Below, piece by piece: positions 9,357-17,912 of a stretch of DNA of 35,386 nucleotides. This stretch comes from Asparagopsis taxiformis. Lineage: Eukaryota; Rhodophyta; Florideophyceae; Bonnemaisoniales; Bonnemaisoniaceae. Positions within the stretch are counted from its first letter, which is position 1. Each line of letters begins with the position of its first letter. A program made the position numbers and the translations under genes. The DNA is taken from assembly GCA_030407315.1 (NCBI GenBank), contig JALQPE010000850.1:1-35386 (forward strand), read 5' to 3'. Below the pieces are notes generated by a model, which worked only from the letters and a program-made list of their open reading frames with translations, did no database searches and was not told where the DNA came from.

Positions 9357-9384
9357 AATGTTAGTTTTTTTGATATTTTTCAGC

Positions 9385-9464
9385 GGAAGCGTGGCCGAGT
9401 GGTCTAAGGCGCTAGTTTAAGGCACTAGTCCTCCGGGGCGTGAGTTCGAATCTCACCGCTTTCA
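9385..9464 (+). tRNA. tRNA-Leu (anticodon AAG)
   Basis: The acceptor stem GGAAGCG (9385-9391) pairs with CGCTTTC (9457-9463) with one G-T wobble, followed by the discriminator A at 9464. The anticodon stem CTAGT/ACTAG (9412-9416 and 9424-9428) encloses loop TTAAGGC, with anticodon AAG at 9419-9421. A variable arm is present and the T arm is GTGAG/CTCAC with loop TTCGAAT. Box A (TGGCCGAGTGG, 9392-9402) and box B (AGTTCGAATC) are intact. No intron and no encoded CCA, as expected for a nuclear gene. It decodes CUU and, with inosine, CUC. The LINE begins directly at its 5' base. Confidence 0.95.
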
Positions 9465-9473
9465 AAAATTTAG

Positions 9474-9478
9474 TTTTT
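9474..9478 (+). terminator. RNA polymerase III terminator
   Basis: A run of five T lies 10 nt after the mature tRNA-Leu end, the usual place and form for pol III termination. Confidence 0.75.
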
Positions 9479-9746
9479 AATTTCACTTGCAAATTGATTT
9501 CTTTGTCAAGTCCCATTTCTGTGACACCACTGCACCGCCAAGCAATTGCCGCAACCTATCCTATCATTTAGCTTTTCGGTCACCAGCACGAACATGGGCA
9601 CCTCTTCGTTGAATCCCTCGAAGTAATGCTCCATTTTGTCCTACGAACAAAACGAAGGTAAAAATCAATTTAACGCCGAGGGACTGTTTATCCCTCGACC
9701 CCAACGTCCCTTTATTTTATTCGAAGCTATTCCAGTCGTTGGCTTT

Positions 9747-11492
9747 CTAGGTTGAGAACTCCAGGCACGCAGTTTCTCCTTCACCGTAAGTAAACATACC
9801 CGCTGGACAAGGCTCACAATGATCAGCACCACGTCTATTTGAAAATCTGTCAGCAGGACACAACGAACATTCCCGGTTTCGGAACCCTGACGCAAACATC
9901 CCTGCTTCACAAGGTGTACAGAGCTGGTCTTCTTCTCCACTGAATGTACCAGGCGGGCACCTTCGACAAACACCATCTTGTACTCCCATGCCCTCTGGGC
10001 ACATACATTTTCGATCCGAATCGAAAGAACCCGAGAAAATAAAACCTGGAGGACATTCCCGGCACACTAGCCCATCACTAGTTTGGTTGATTGGGCATCC
10101 TCGGCACGTAACTGTAGTTTGTCCATTCCGAGTCTCGGTAACTCCTACACTTCCGGCACTACATCTGCTGCAAGGAACATCAGATGGAATGTCTAAAGTA
10201 CAGATATCTGCGATACAAGTCCCGAAATTCGTAAATCTTTGGTCACGTGCAAACCCAACTGGGCATCCCGTTTGTTCGTTCCGACATCGATCGACAGCTT
10301 GAATCATAATATCCAACGGCAACAGATTTGAGGGACCAATATCACTTGATGTGCCCTCTGAACAAGGTATACATCTCGTACGATCTTCAGAAGCAAATGT
10401 ATTTGGAGGGCAAACTGTGCAATCAGCCATACCCCTCTCTGGAGCTATGCTTATCTCATCACAGCGCTCACATGAAGAAAATCCTTGAGCCGTGCCACGT
10501 TCACAAGGAGTACATCTACGACCGTTAGCAGATAGTTCCGACCCATCTGGACAGACGCACGAATCTAAAGCAGAGATAAATCCTGGAGGACATCGAGTAC
10601 ATTCCGTGGCATTTCGTCCTCTGGCAAATGTTCCTTCGGGACATTCTTCACATATCCTTGTTTCAAGATTCATACGTTGGCCGAAAGGACATCTGATGCA
10701 AGCACCGTCATCGGTCTCGAAAGCATCAATTGGGCACGGGCCTCTTAGTCGTCGACAAACAGAAGAGCCGACTCCGAGAGATGTCGTACCTGGCCTACAG
10801 CGGACGCACTCATCAAATTCAGCGAAAAACCCAGAGGGACAACTAGAACATTGTAATGCTCCAGACTCTGAAATTGAGCCTGCAGGGCAATTTTGACAAC
10901 GACCGGGTCCAGATGATGGCTTGAATGTTCCCGAACGACATGGAATGCATGGTACACCCGGGCTAGCCTCGCTCCCTGCGTCACAGACTACATTTGATGG
11001 AGTACATGCATCAATACTAGTCGATCCCGGTCTTGAGGTAGTACCACGCGGGCAGTTGAAACAGCCTGCATTAGGGATACCATAAGAACCCCTGCGACAA
11101 TTTCTACATCGTTCTCCGTTCGAGCTCACACTTTGACCCAAAGGACACGAAACACAAGGAACTAGACGTCGGTCACCACTGATGGATGTAAGACCTGCCG
11201 GACATGGCTTGCATTCAATCCCATCCTGGAATGTTCCTAGTGGGCATCTAGCGCAGAGATCTCGACCTTGTGACCCGGTACTTCGTGTAGTTGTACCACG
11301 AGGGCAAGAACGACACGAGCTGGATTCAATCCTGTTCTGCCATGTTCCGATAGGGCATGGAGTGCAGGATTCTCCGTCTCGGAAACTACCCGGCTGACAG
11401 AGTTGGGCGGCACATGATGATGCAAATAGAACGCATACGAGAACTTTAGTAACTGTTGGGGCCAGAGTTGAGGGCTGAGAAGACCGAGCCAT
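9747..11492 (-). CDS. Secreted Cys-rich GCC2/GCC3-like repeat protein
   Basis: The reading frame is open from 11585, but the ATG at 11492 is preferred: it gives MARSSQPSTLAPTVTKVLVC followed by VLFASSCAAQ, a good signal peptide. The mature protein of about 550 residues is almost wholly made of repeats of the form C-x-x-C-P-x-G-(T/S/F) with further Cys pairs. They occur about every 40-50 residues, for example CTPCPIGTW, CARCPLGTFQ and CRECPPGFIF. This is the pattern of ephrin-receptor-like (GCC2/GCC3) domains, which fold by disulfides outside the cell. No transmembrane segment or GPI-type tail is visible, so a secreted or wall-associated protein is likely. It is head-to-head with a second such gene at 12657. 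Intron-less. The biological role is not known. Confidence 0.85.
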   Translation of the reverse strand: MARSSQPSTLAPTVTKVLVCVLFASSCAAQLCQPGSFRDGESCTPCPIGTWQNRIESSSCRSCPRGTTTRSTGSQGRDLCARCPLGTFQDGIECKPCPAGLTSISGDRRLVPCVSCPLGQSVSSNGERCRNCRRGSYGIPNAGCFNCPRGTTSRPGSTSIDACTPSNVVCDAGSEASPGVPCIPCRSGTFKPSSGPGRCQNCPAGSISESGALQCSSCPSGFFAEFDECVRCRPGTTSLGVGSSVCRRLRGPCPIDAFETDDGACIRCPFGQRMNLETRICEECPEGTFARGRNATECTRCPPGFISALDSCVCPDGSELSANGRRCTPCERGTAQGFSSCERCDEISIAPERGMADCTVCPPNTFASEDRTRCIPCSEGTSSDIGPSNLLPLDIMIQAVDRCRNEQTGCPVGFARDQRFTNFGTCIADICTLDIPSDVPCSRCSAGSVGVTETRNGQTTVTCRGCPINQTSDGLVCRECPPGFIFSGSFDSDRKCMCPEGMGVQDGVCRRCPPGTFSGEEDQLCTPCEAGMFASGFRNRECSLCPADRFSNRRGADHCEPCPAGMFTYGEGETACLEFST

Positions 11493-12223
11493 CCTCGAGT
11501 TTGAATATCGTGGATATCGAGATGCAAAAGTTGAATGTCTGAATTTATCCACCGGTTGTAGACGTGTTGGATTGAAGTAGATCATGCATGGCTTTGGTTG
11601 TACACGTCAACAGATGATTGCCCCTCCTGGTTTTTCCGATTTGAGAGGGAGAAAATGGCATGCAGTATTGCAGGACGAACACGGCAGCGTTTGGGATGTC
11701 GGCTAACATGATAAGGCATTAATGCATCTCAGTAAAAGACGCTCATGAAATTTCTATCAAGAGAAGGCATGCTGCAACGAGTACTTTGAACTAAGAAAAT
11801 TGTTCGTATATAGGGAGTGGTGATTCATTGTCAGAGAAACGGAATTGTTGTGACGATCAGCATTGATGTGGGCATATAACTGAAGCCCGTACTTATCGAA
11901 CTATTGAGAGCATTCACAACAGAGCAGATATCGGCTGATTAATCTCTCACATCTACAAGTACTATGGTGAATGTTGACCACGTCATTACAACGGGAACTT
12001 ACAACACTATTCTTGTACGTTGTACTGGAATCTGCAATGGCATCATAGATCTGGTAAAAATATGGGTCCCCTACCAAGCATGTTCACGATCAAGGAAACA
12101 GCGTGTTTGGAAATATCACGTAAACTACAACAAGGATAGCTTGCTGCTTTGCTCGCGTGAATAGCTGCAAGGAAAATCTTCGCTATGAAACAGCAATACA
12201 AAATTTTACTGGTCCAATAGCCC

Positions 12224-12628
12224 TCATCTAAACAATTTGTCGGAGCAGGTCTGACCCGCATTTGTTCCTTCTATTCGCAGCATGGATTGTTCAAGACTTT
12301 CCATTTCTCCTTGAGAAAAACCCACTGGGAATCTTGGAGCCATCTGTGATCGACGTTGACCTTCTCCACTTCCACTCAAAATTGTTGCACGAGAAATTGC
12401 TTGCTTACAAACTGCAACCATCCACGTTGGTATACACAGGGGCACAGTCCAACCAGCTTCCAGGCCAGAGATTGCACGCACAATTTCAGGATAGAACAGC
12501 CCATCATCTCGCAACCTTGAATGTGCATCGTCATGACCAAATATGCAAGCAATTTCAACTGATGGAACCAGTTCCACTAGATCACTATAAAGCCTCGAAA
12601 GATAGTCAGTGAAATCTAGCAACGACAT
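12224..12628 (-). CDS. Hypothetical 134-aa ORF (doubtful)
   Basis: This open frame begins MSLLDFTDYLSRLYSDLVEL and has no recognised domain, signal peptide or membrane segment. It has mixed polar and hydrophobic composition and could be a small protein. Its ATG lies only 28 nt from the ATG of the divergent Cys-rich gene, and it overlaps that gene's TATA box at 12586. Both points argue that it is a chance frame. It is given because it is the only sizeable frame in the spacer. Confidence 0.2.
   Translation of the reverse strand: MSLLDFTDYLSRLYSDLVELVPSVEIACIFGHDDAHSRLRDDGLFYPEIVRAISGLEAGWTVPLCIPTWMVAVCKQAISRATILSGSGEGQRRSQMAPRFPVGFSQGEMESLEQSMLRIEGTNAGQTCSDKLFR
12586..12591 (+). promoter_or_regulatory. 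TATA box of the plus-strand Cys-rich gene
   Basis: TATAAA lies 66 nt upstream of the ATG at 12657, which would give a leader of about 35-40 nt. Assignment is by sequence and spacing only. Confidence 0.5.
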
Positions 12629-12656
12629 CTAGATGCACTGATCAACGATCCTCAAC

Positions 12657-13733
12657 ATGATTCAACATTGTATACTACTCCTTTTCCTGTTCCTTTTCTG
12701 CAACCCTGCACACGGCCAATACCGCCGCAGATGTCGGGGCAGCTTCGAACTTGTTGATGGATTTTGTATACCATGTCAACCGGGCACCAGATTAACAACT
12801 AATGGATGTGAACCGTGTCCTCCCGGACAATTCATCCAGTTTGAACAAGCATTTTTCTGTCGACCATGTCCCATTGGACGATTTGCAAACCAACTTGGAA
12901 TGGAACGATGCCAAAGGTGCCCGAGAAACTCTGCTGCTTTATCTGAAGGATCTGCAGAATGCACCGCATCATGCCGGAGAGGATGTCCACAATGCGCGCC
13001 TGGTTTCGGGCTGGACGAAGACAGCGGCGAGTGTGAAAAGTGCGCTGTAGGAATGATCAGCTCGCTATACAGTGCCACACCGTGTTTCCCATGCGTGAGT
13101 CCATCGATTCCAAATGAAGATCAGACGAAATGCGTGTGTCCGGCTGGAATGTTAGTGGAAAACGAGGGGCCTGTGGTTATCTGTTCGCAATGTCCAGAGG
13201 GCGCCAGTTCTCCCGATGGATCTGTATGCGAGTGCGGTGAGGGGCTGATTGGACGCAACTCAGAGTCTGGAACCGCGAATATATTAGTCGAGTGTCATTG
13301 CCCGGTTGGGATGACACTGGTCAACGGGTCGTGTGAGACGTGCACACGGAGGAATTTGCGCCGATCTGAATGTGAGGTGTGCGTGGGTGGCTACGGTTTC
13401 GTTGATGGCATGTGTGTGCCGTGTTCCGAGACGAGTGTCAGTCCAGACGCTGGTTTAGACGCGTGCCAAGAGTGCCCCGCGGGACTTGTGGCGGACGAAG
13501 CGAGGCAGAACTGCGTTTGTAGACCAGGCACAGGGATGGATGAGGACGGGAAATGTGTGCCCTGTGAGGCAGGGTTTAGGTCGCGAAATTTGGGCAGTAC
13601 GAGTAGCTGTGTGCCGTGCGAAAGACGTACGATCAGTAGCCAGGCTGGTAGTGCTGTTTGCGAGAGATGCCCCGCTGGGTGGAGACCCAACGCCTCCAGA
13701 ACTGAATGTGTTCGTGGTGGCCGTAGGTCTTGA
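12657..13733 (+). CDS. Secreted Cys-rich GCC2/GCC3-like repeat protein
   Basis: This 358-aa protein opens with MIQHCILLLFLFLFCNPAHG, a clear signal peptide with probable cleavage before the following Gln. The rest is a run of Cys-rich modules, with CxPCxxG and CxxCPxG units such as CEPCPPGQF, CRPCPIGRF, CVCPAGM and CERCPAGWRP. They are of the ephrin-receptor-like (GCC2/GCC3) or loosely TNFR-like type. It ends in a basic tail (GGRRS) with no membrane anchor. It is shorter than, but clearly of the same family as, the divergent neighbour at 9747-11492, so the pair probably arose by inverted duplication. Intron-less; expression is probably driven by the TATA box at 12586. Extracellular location is well supported; ligand or role is unknown. 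Confidence 0.85.
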   Translation: MIQHCILLLFLFLFCNPAHGQYRRRCRGSFELVDGFCIPCQPGTRLTTNGCEPCPPGQFIQFEQAFFCRPCPIGRFANQLGMERCQRCPRNSAALSEGSAECTASCRRGCPQCAPGFGLDEDSGECEKCAVGMISSLYSATPCFPCVSPSIPNEDQTKCVCPAGMLVENEGPVVICSQCPEGASSPDGSVCECGEGLIGRNSESGTANILVECHCPVGMTLVNGSCETCTRRNLRRSECEVCVGGYGFVDGMCVPCSETSVSPDAGLDACQECPAGLVADEARQNCVCRPGTGMDEDGKCVPCEAGFRSRNLGSTSSCVPCERRTISSQAGSAVCERCPAGWRPNASRTECVRGGRRS

Positions 13734-14208
13734 AGATAACGACACGACCTATGGAGGAGTTCGGTAAATCTATCTGATCTCAAGAAATCTGGAAATGTTT
13801 TTAAACTTTCAATTGTTTCTACAAGACATTGTAATATTTGATAAGAATCAGATGGGTTGAGCTGCTGCGCCTGCGATGTTAGGCGATCTTTTCAAGCTGT
13901 TCAAGTGCGGGCGTTGACCATCGATCACCTTCTGTTATCGAAAATCTCAGAAGACAATCATCTATATGCCAGGTGGAGTGATTCTCAATCCTTTGCCGCG
14001 TCCCGGGATCACTAACTGCTGATTGCTTGGGGAGAATGTGATCCTTCCCACGATAGATGCTTTGGCCGCTGCCTTAGTTTTGCCCAGTTCCCCATACAGT
14101 AATTTGTGCCGCTCACATGTCACCTCAAACGTTCGAGGTGCTTCCGGACTCAACCATCTGATACTTCTGACGTGCGCCAATCTGTCTCTGCAGTTACAGT
14201 TTCATAGC
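13734..14208. other. Convergent intergenic spacer
   Basis: This lies between the 3' ends of the plus-strand Cys-rich gene and the minus-strand membrane protein gene. Only short frames occur. It probably holds both 3' UTRs; no repeat or transposon is recognised. Confidence 0.5.
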
Positions 14209-15621
14209 TCATACAAGTGACTGTGTCAGTTCATCGGGCTCCTCAAATTGTCCCAGCCCCGGCAGCAGCTCACTCTCCTCACATGCAGCTTGGTATGGCT
14301 TGGTTGATAGTTCATTTTCACCTTTTCTACACACTAGCAGTCGCGAAGATGTTTCAATGTTTTTTAGGATCAAAGTTCTGGCATTTCTACTTGCCTCCAC
14401 GTCGTATACAAGTCCAATTGTAGCCGTCTCGTTACATGGCAGATCAAAAGTATCTGTTGCCAACGAAATACGCGATAACCAGCGTCCTAGCGGTAAACGT
14501 CCATTCGTGATATAAGTATATTTAGGATTCGACCAATCTATCCACCGCGACTGGATTTGCATAAGCGATAGTGCCCGATACTCTGCAATTGTTGAAAATG
14601 TCAGCTCCACATTGCGAATCATTCTGCAATACGGAGAATATAATATATAAACCAGGCCGACTATATAAGGCGTTCCATCACTGTTGCTGGCTGACGGTTC
14701 TACCCCAGAATCCGCAACTAGAGATTTGAAAAGCAATAGACATGTCACCATAGCTGTAGTTTCCACCAAGATGCCTACAGCGCATACCAATCGGCGCATC
14801 ACAAAGGCTTTGCCAATTCGTTTCATCTGTGCCTTCCAAACTCTGAAATCTTCTTCAAACTCCTCCATTCGTTCCCCTTTACAATAGTACAATCGTGTCC
14901 GATCCTGCAACACATTGAACGCCGTTAAACTCTCCCTCGGCATATCAAGATGCTTGCCGATCACATTGTGGAATTGGTTCACTGCAGTTGCGTATATTGC
15001 TCTACCTGAGCTGAACGAAATTACCGGCACGGAAGACGGGGGCATTGGGCCAGGTCTGAAATTGACATGGAATGCGTGAGTGTCGAACGTGACATAGCCC
15101 ACTAGATACATATTGGAAATAACAAGACTCAACAAAACGGTGAACGGTACGTCGACGAGGAGGAAAGATACTCTATAACCATCTCCTCCAACCAGCAAGA
15201 TGAAACGAGTCATCAGTAGCGAACTGAACACTACCCACAGAGATGAACCGAGACTTGGGATGAAATTGAGCTTGAGAATCCACGACGCGACAATTGCTTG
15301 ACTCTGTAGCGAAGCCGAGAAAAGTAGTGCACCAAAGTAAAGTAACCACAGGCTCACATAAATCGGATCATCGCCAACTTTCATATGATTTCCCAAACGA
15401 GCCGGGATGAAAAATAGAACAGATACTGAAACCAGTAGCCCCACATAATGAACATAGTTGTGCATCAATCTCGCGGGAAACTGAGCAGGTTGCGATACGC
15501 CAGAATCGCTATCTGCATTGGAACTGTGCGCTGAACCATCGCCCGAATCAGCAGTGCCGCTCGGCGATCTCGAACGCCCTTGCCGTTCTTCGAAGCGAGG
15601 CGTAGATTGTGCAGTATCCAT
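14209..15621 (-). CDS. Multi-pass membrane protein, unknown function
   Basis: This 470-aa protein has a Ser/Asp/Gly-rich cytosolic-type N-terminus (residues 1-48). Hydrophobic segments follow at about 54-75, 85-110, 123-145 and 150-176, then a polar domain of about 95 residues and further hydrophobic segments near 273-300 and 316-332. A hydrophilic C-terminal domain of about 135 residues closes it. That gives five or six transmembrane helices. No transporter, channel or receptor motif is recognised. It is intron-less, with the ATG at 15621. The predicted TATA box at 15908-15915 would give a long leader. Its length and clean frame make it a real gene; function cannot be named. Confidence 0.75.
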   Translation of the reverse strand: MDTAQSTPRFEERQGRSRSPSGTADSGDGSAHSSNADSDSGVSQPAQFPARLMHNYVHYVGLLVSVSVLFFIPARLGNHMKVGDDPIYVSLWLLYFGALLFSASLQSQAIVASWILKLNFIPSLGSSLWVVFSSLLMTRFILLVGGDGYRVSFLLVDVPFTVLLSLVISNMYLVGYVTFDTHAFHVNFRPGPMPPSSVPVISFSSGRAIYATAVNQFHNVIGKHLDMPRESLTAFNVLQDRTRLYYCKGERMEEFEEDFRVWKAQMKRIGKAFVMRRLVCAVGILVETTAMVTCLLLFKSLVADSGVEPSASNSDGTPYIVGLVYILYSPYCRMIRNVELTFSTIAEYRALSLMQIQSRWIDWSNPKYTYITNGRLPLGRWLSRISLATDTFDLPCNETATIGLVYDVEASRNARTLILKNIETSSRLLVCRKGENELSTKPYQAACEESELLPGLGQFEEPDELTQSLV

Positions 15622-16515
15622 AGATGGATTGGTAACAATGAGGCGAGTTTCAGTAGTGTGGATACGTACGGCGGGTATATGCGTCTACGGTGTCGGCATA
15701 GGCAGTCATGGTATGGTCGTTCATCCCAAAGAAACCGGACGCCGCACCTATGCTACACATCACATCTCGTTGTGACACCAATTCACCTCTGGCATTCATG
15801 CAAAGCCCTTCGAAAAAAAATTACATCGTGTCAATACCACAACAACCCTATGCAATTAAATTTAGGTCCTATCGTATAGTGGATGAATTCTTTACACGTG
15901 AGCGAAGCTTTTATATCGCGGCAGTGAGTACATAAGACGCACCGCTGGCGCGTCAGGTATGACGCTAGACAATTGAGCTTTCTAACGTAGATAGTAATGG
16001 CATACAAAGAGGAGTTGTGTCGTCACGCGTGAGATGGACATCCATGCCTTCTCATTTGCAGTGATCGACCCAGACAGTGTCATAGTCATAGTCATCCCAT
16101 ATCCCAGATGTCTTGTGGTTGCGCCTAGTCGCTTCTGCGTGCTCTATCGCTTGCTCTTTCTTTTGACAATGTCGACAGTGATCAGCAACCCTGTCAGGCT
16201 TCTATATCTATCGTCATCTTGTCGGTCTCATAGTCGTGATATTTTGCTCTGGAATACTTTTCAGCCGTATGCGAATCATAGTCTCCCCAGCACAACGCGA
16301 TGTCAATCCAGCACCTTGTTACTGAAGGCTTCTCATCACACCATAGCAGTTCGAGTGAGACATGTCTTTGAATCGTACGTTCACGTTGTTCTGCGCTGGG
16401 ACTCGGTCAGCGATATTGCGATCCAAAATGAGACGAAGGATTTCACTCAACTTGAGCTATTCAATCTTCTTAGCGAGAGAATCAAGCCGTGCCCGTACAT
16501 GTACAATTACTTCAC
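15622..16515. other. Intergenic region upstream of the membrane protein gene
   Basis: It holds the probable promoter of the 470-aa membrane protein gene. A 161-codon plus-strand frame at 16034-16519 has no recognisable features and overlaps nothing conserved; it is not called. The sequence AGTCATAGTCAT around 16080-16095 is a short local repeat. Confidence 0.4.
15908..15915 (-). promoter_or_regulatory. TATA-box-like element (minus strand)
   Basis: TATAAAAG on the minus strand, about 290 nt upstream of the ATG at 15621. It is a strong match to a TATA box, but the distance implies a long leader or an upstream exon. Confidence 0.35.
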
Positions 16516-16908
16516 CTAGTTCGCGAATAGTCTTCGTTTGTCAGCTTCATACCACGCATAAGGATACCGGTCACGGTACAAATCAGTGACTCTCCTGAGC
16601 GCCTCAACCACATGCACTGCAATCATACACTCACAATTGTCCACACAGTCAACCTTCATTTCTTTCAACCCTCCCTGACATAGCAGATGCAGATGCTCAT
16701 TGATCCAATTCAGCGTCTCGTGACGATTGTCGTATGCTTTTTCGATGCGTGCTAATTCTTCCTGCTGCAATTGATTGAGAGGTGAAATAGTTGTGTACTG
16801 TCCATTCAATCTTGCCAGTGCTAAAATCTCAAGACTGGCGTCATGCTTGTACGGCAATCGCGCAAGCATAATGGGAGCGAAGCGGCGACTTTCCAGCAAT
16901 CGGACCAT
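16516..16908 (-). CDS. Hypothetical 130-aa protein
   Basis: Not recognised. The frame reads as a soluble, partly helical protein with two Met near the start (MVRLLESRRFAPIMLARLPY), an acidic-basic helix (QLQQEELARIEKAYDNRHET) and a Cys cluster (CVDNCECM). It ends ADKRRLFAN. Just past the stop, a shifted frame reads IRELGEVIVHVRARLDSLAK, which also looks like helical protein. The gene may therefore be the decayed or frameshifted end of something longer. It has amino-acid composition unlike a random frame but no family evidence. Confidence 0.3.
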   Translation of the reverse strand: MVRLLESRRFAPIMLARLPYKHDASLEILALARLNGQYTTISPLNQLQQEELARIEKAYDNRHETLNWINEHLHLLCQGGLKEMKVDCVDNCECMIAVHVVEALRRVTDLYRDRYPYAWYEADKRRLFAN

Positions 16909-17912
16909 GGACGATCAAATCTGGAGCCACATGGTAACAAATCGTTCAGGACCTTTGCAGTATAACAATCTCATTGATGAATAGATAGAAATAGTTCCGC
17001 TGTGACCATTTGACGTTGGCTACATTGGTCGATGGTGTCGGGAAGCAGTTGAGGAGCTGCACGGTGGAGAGTAGCCATGATTGGGAGAACAAGGTGGTGA
17101 GTTCAATATGAAAGGCTGTTGGTGAAAGGAATGTCTCGCAAGGGCCTGGATTCGTAACACCAATCTGCCGCAGAATTGTTTTCGCGGTCGTCGTCAAGCT
17201 CCGTACAGATCGCCCACCTCCAGTGGTTCAAGTTTCTTGACATTGTCCAGACAATGGAGCGGAGGTTCTTCATCGTCACAAGGTGGCAGTCCTATGCGGC
17301 GAAAATGACGACAAGCACGCTTCGTTCCCCATCATTGGTGCCGCGATACGCCAGGAAGACTTGTTCGAGAACATGCGCAACTTAGCTCACAAATCGTTTG
17401 ACATTCGTGATGTGATAAAGGGCCTCCACTTCGCGAAGCTGCTCCCAGGGCACCGGCATGTTTTCGGGAAGTTTCAACAGTGCACGGGGCGTATATTTGA
17501 GTGTGCCGGGATACACTCACACCCAAGACTCCGGAGGCATGTCCTCTTCATGGATATCGTTGAACCCAAATTACTTGTGGGTGGAATACAGCTGCCACTT
17601 GATCTGAGTCCAGCCCACCCCAGTTTGATGACTGTTCATCTTGCATAGGTTCATCAGCAGAATTTTCGGCTTGGATTGATCGTGAGTGTGCAGAAGTACG
17701 GGTGAAACAAGATTCTGAAGCTTAGAACGGGAGTAGTCTGCGTGAGACCACCAGTTGGAAAAGCGAGGTATTGACGGGGTTGGTTCAAGTCTTTGAAGTG
17801 GAATGAGAGCACCGACGGGAATATTTTCGATCCAGAAACTTGGCGCCAAAAAATTTATCGGAATCTTGATCAACGGGGAAAATAGCGTTTCAAGGAATGT
17901 CAGGATGCTAAT
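16909..17912. other. Intergenic region without supported genes
   Basis: Short overlapping frames occur on both strands (for example 17283-17648 plus and 17571-17873 minus). None has a recognisable domain, a signal peptide or a convincing start. This could be a decayed gene, but nothing identifies it. Confidence 0.4.

Larger units (their letters stand above)
3873..9384 (-). mobile_element. Non-LTR retrotransposon (APE-type LINE), near full length, copy A
   Basis: In order on the minus strand are a 28-bp leader, ORF1 (two overlapping frames, zinc fingers then coiled coil), ORF2 (endonuclease, reverse transcriptase, C-terminal Cys/His motif) and a short 3' tail. The tail ends in an AATAAAATTTTCATATTTCC stretch without a poly(A) run. 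The 5' end is fixed by comparison with copy B at 3872: both start GCTGAAAAATATC. At 9384/9385 it abuts the first base of tRNA-Leu. Just outside the two 5' ends the plus strand reads GGAGG (3873) and GGAAG (9385), which may be an imperfect target site duplication. ORF2 carries several frameshifts, so this copy is inactive. Confidence 0.85.
11493..12656. other. Intergenic region between two divergent Cys-rich genes
   Basis: This 1.16-kb spacer holds the promoters of both Cys-rich genes. A TATAAA lies at 12586-12591 for the plus-strand gene. A weak TATATA-like site near 11807-11815 could serve the minus-strand gene. A 134-codon minus frame at 12224-12628 is listed separately with low confidence. 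No transposon remnant is recognised. Confidence 0.5.

Noticed and set aside
12224..12628. 134-codon minus frame as a confident gene
   Set aside because: It overlaps the TATA box of the divergent Cys-rich gene and starts 28 nt from that gene's ATG. No domain is seen. Kept only at low confidence.
16034..16519. 161-codon plus-strand frame
   Set aside because: No domain, signal peptide or clear promoter. The opposite strand also shows protein-like stretches, so neither can be preferred.
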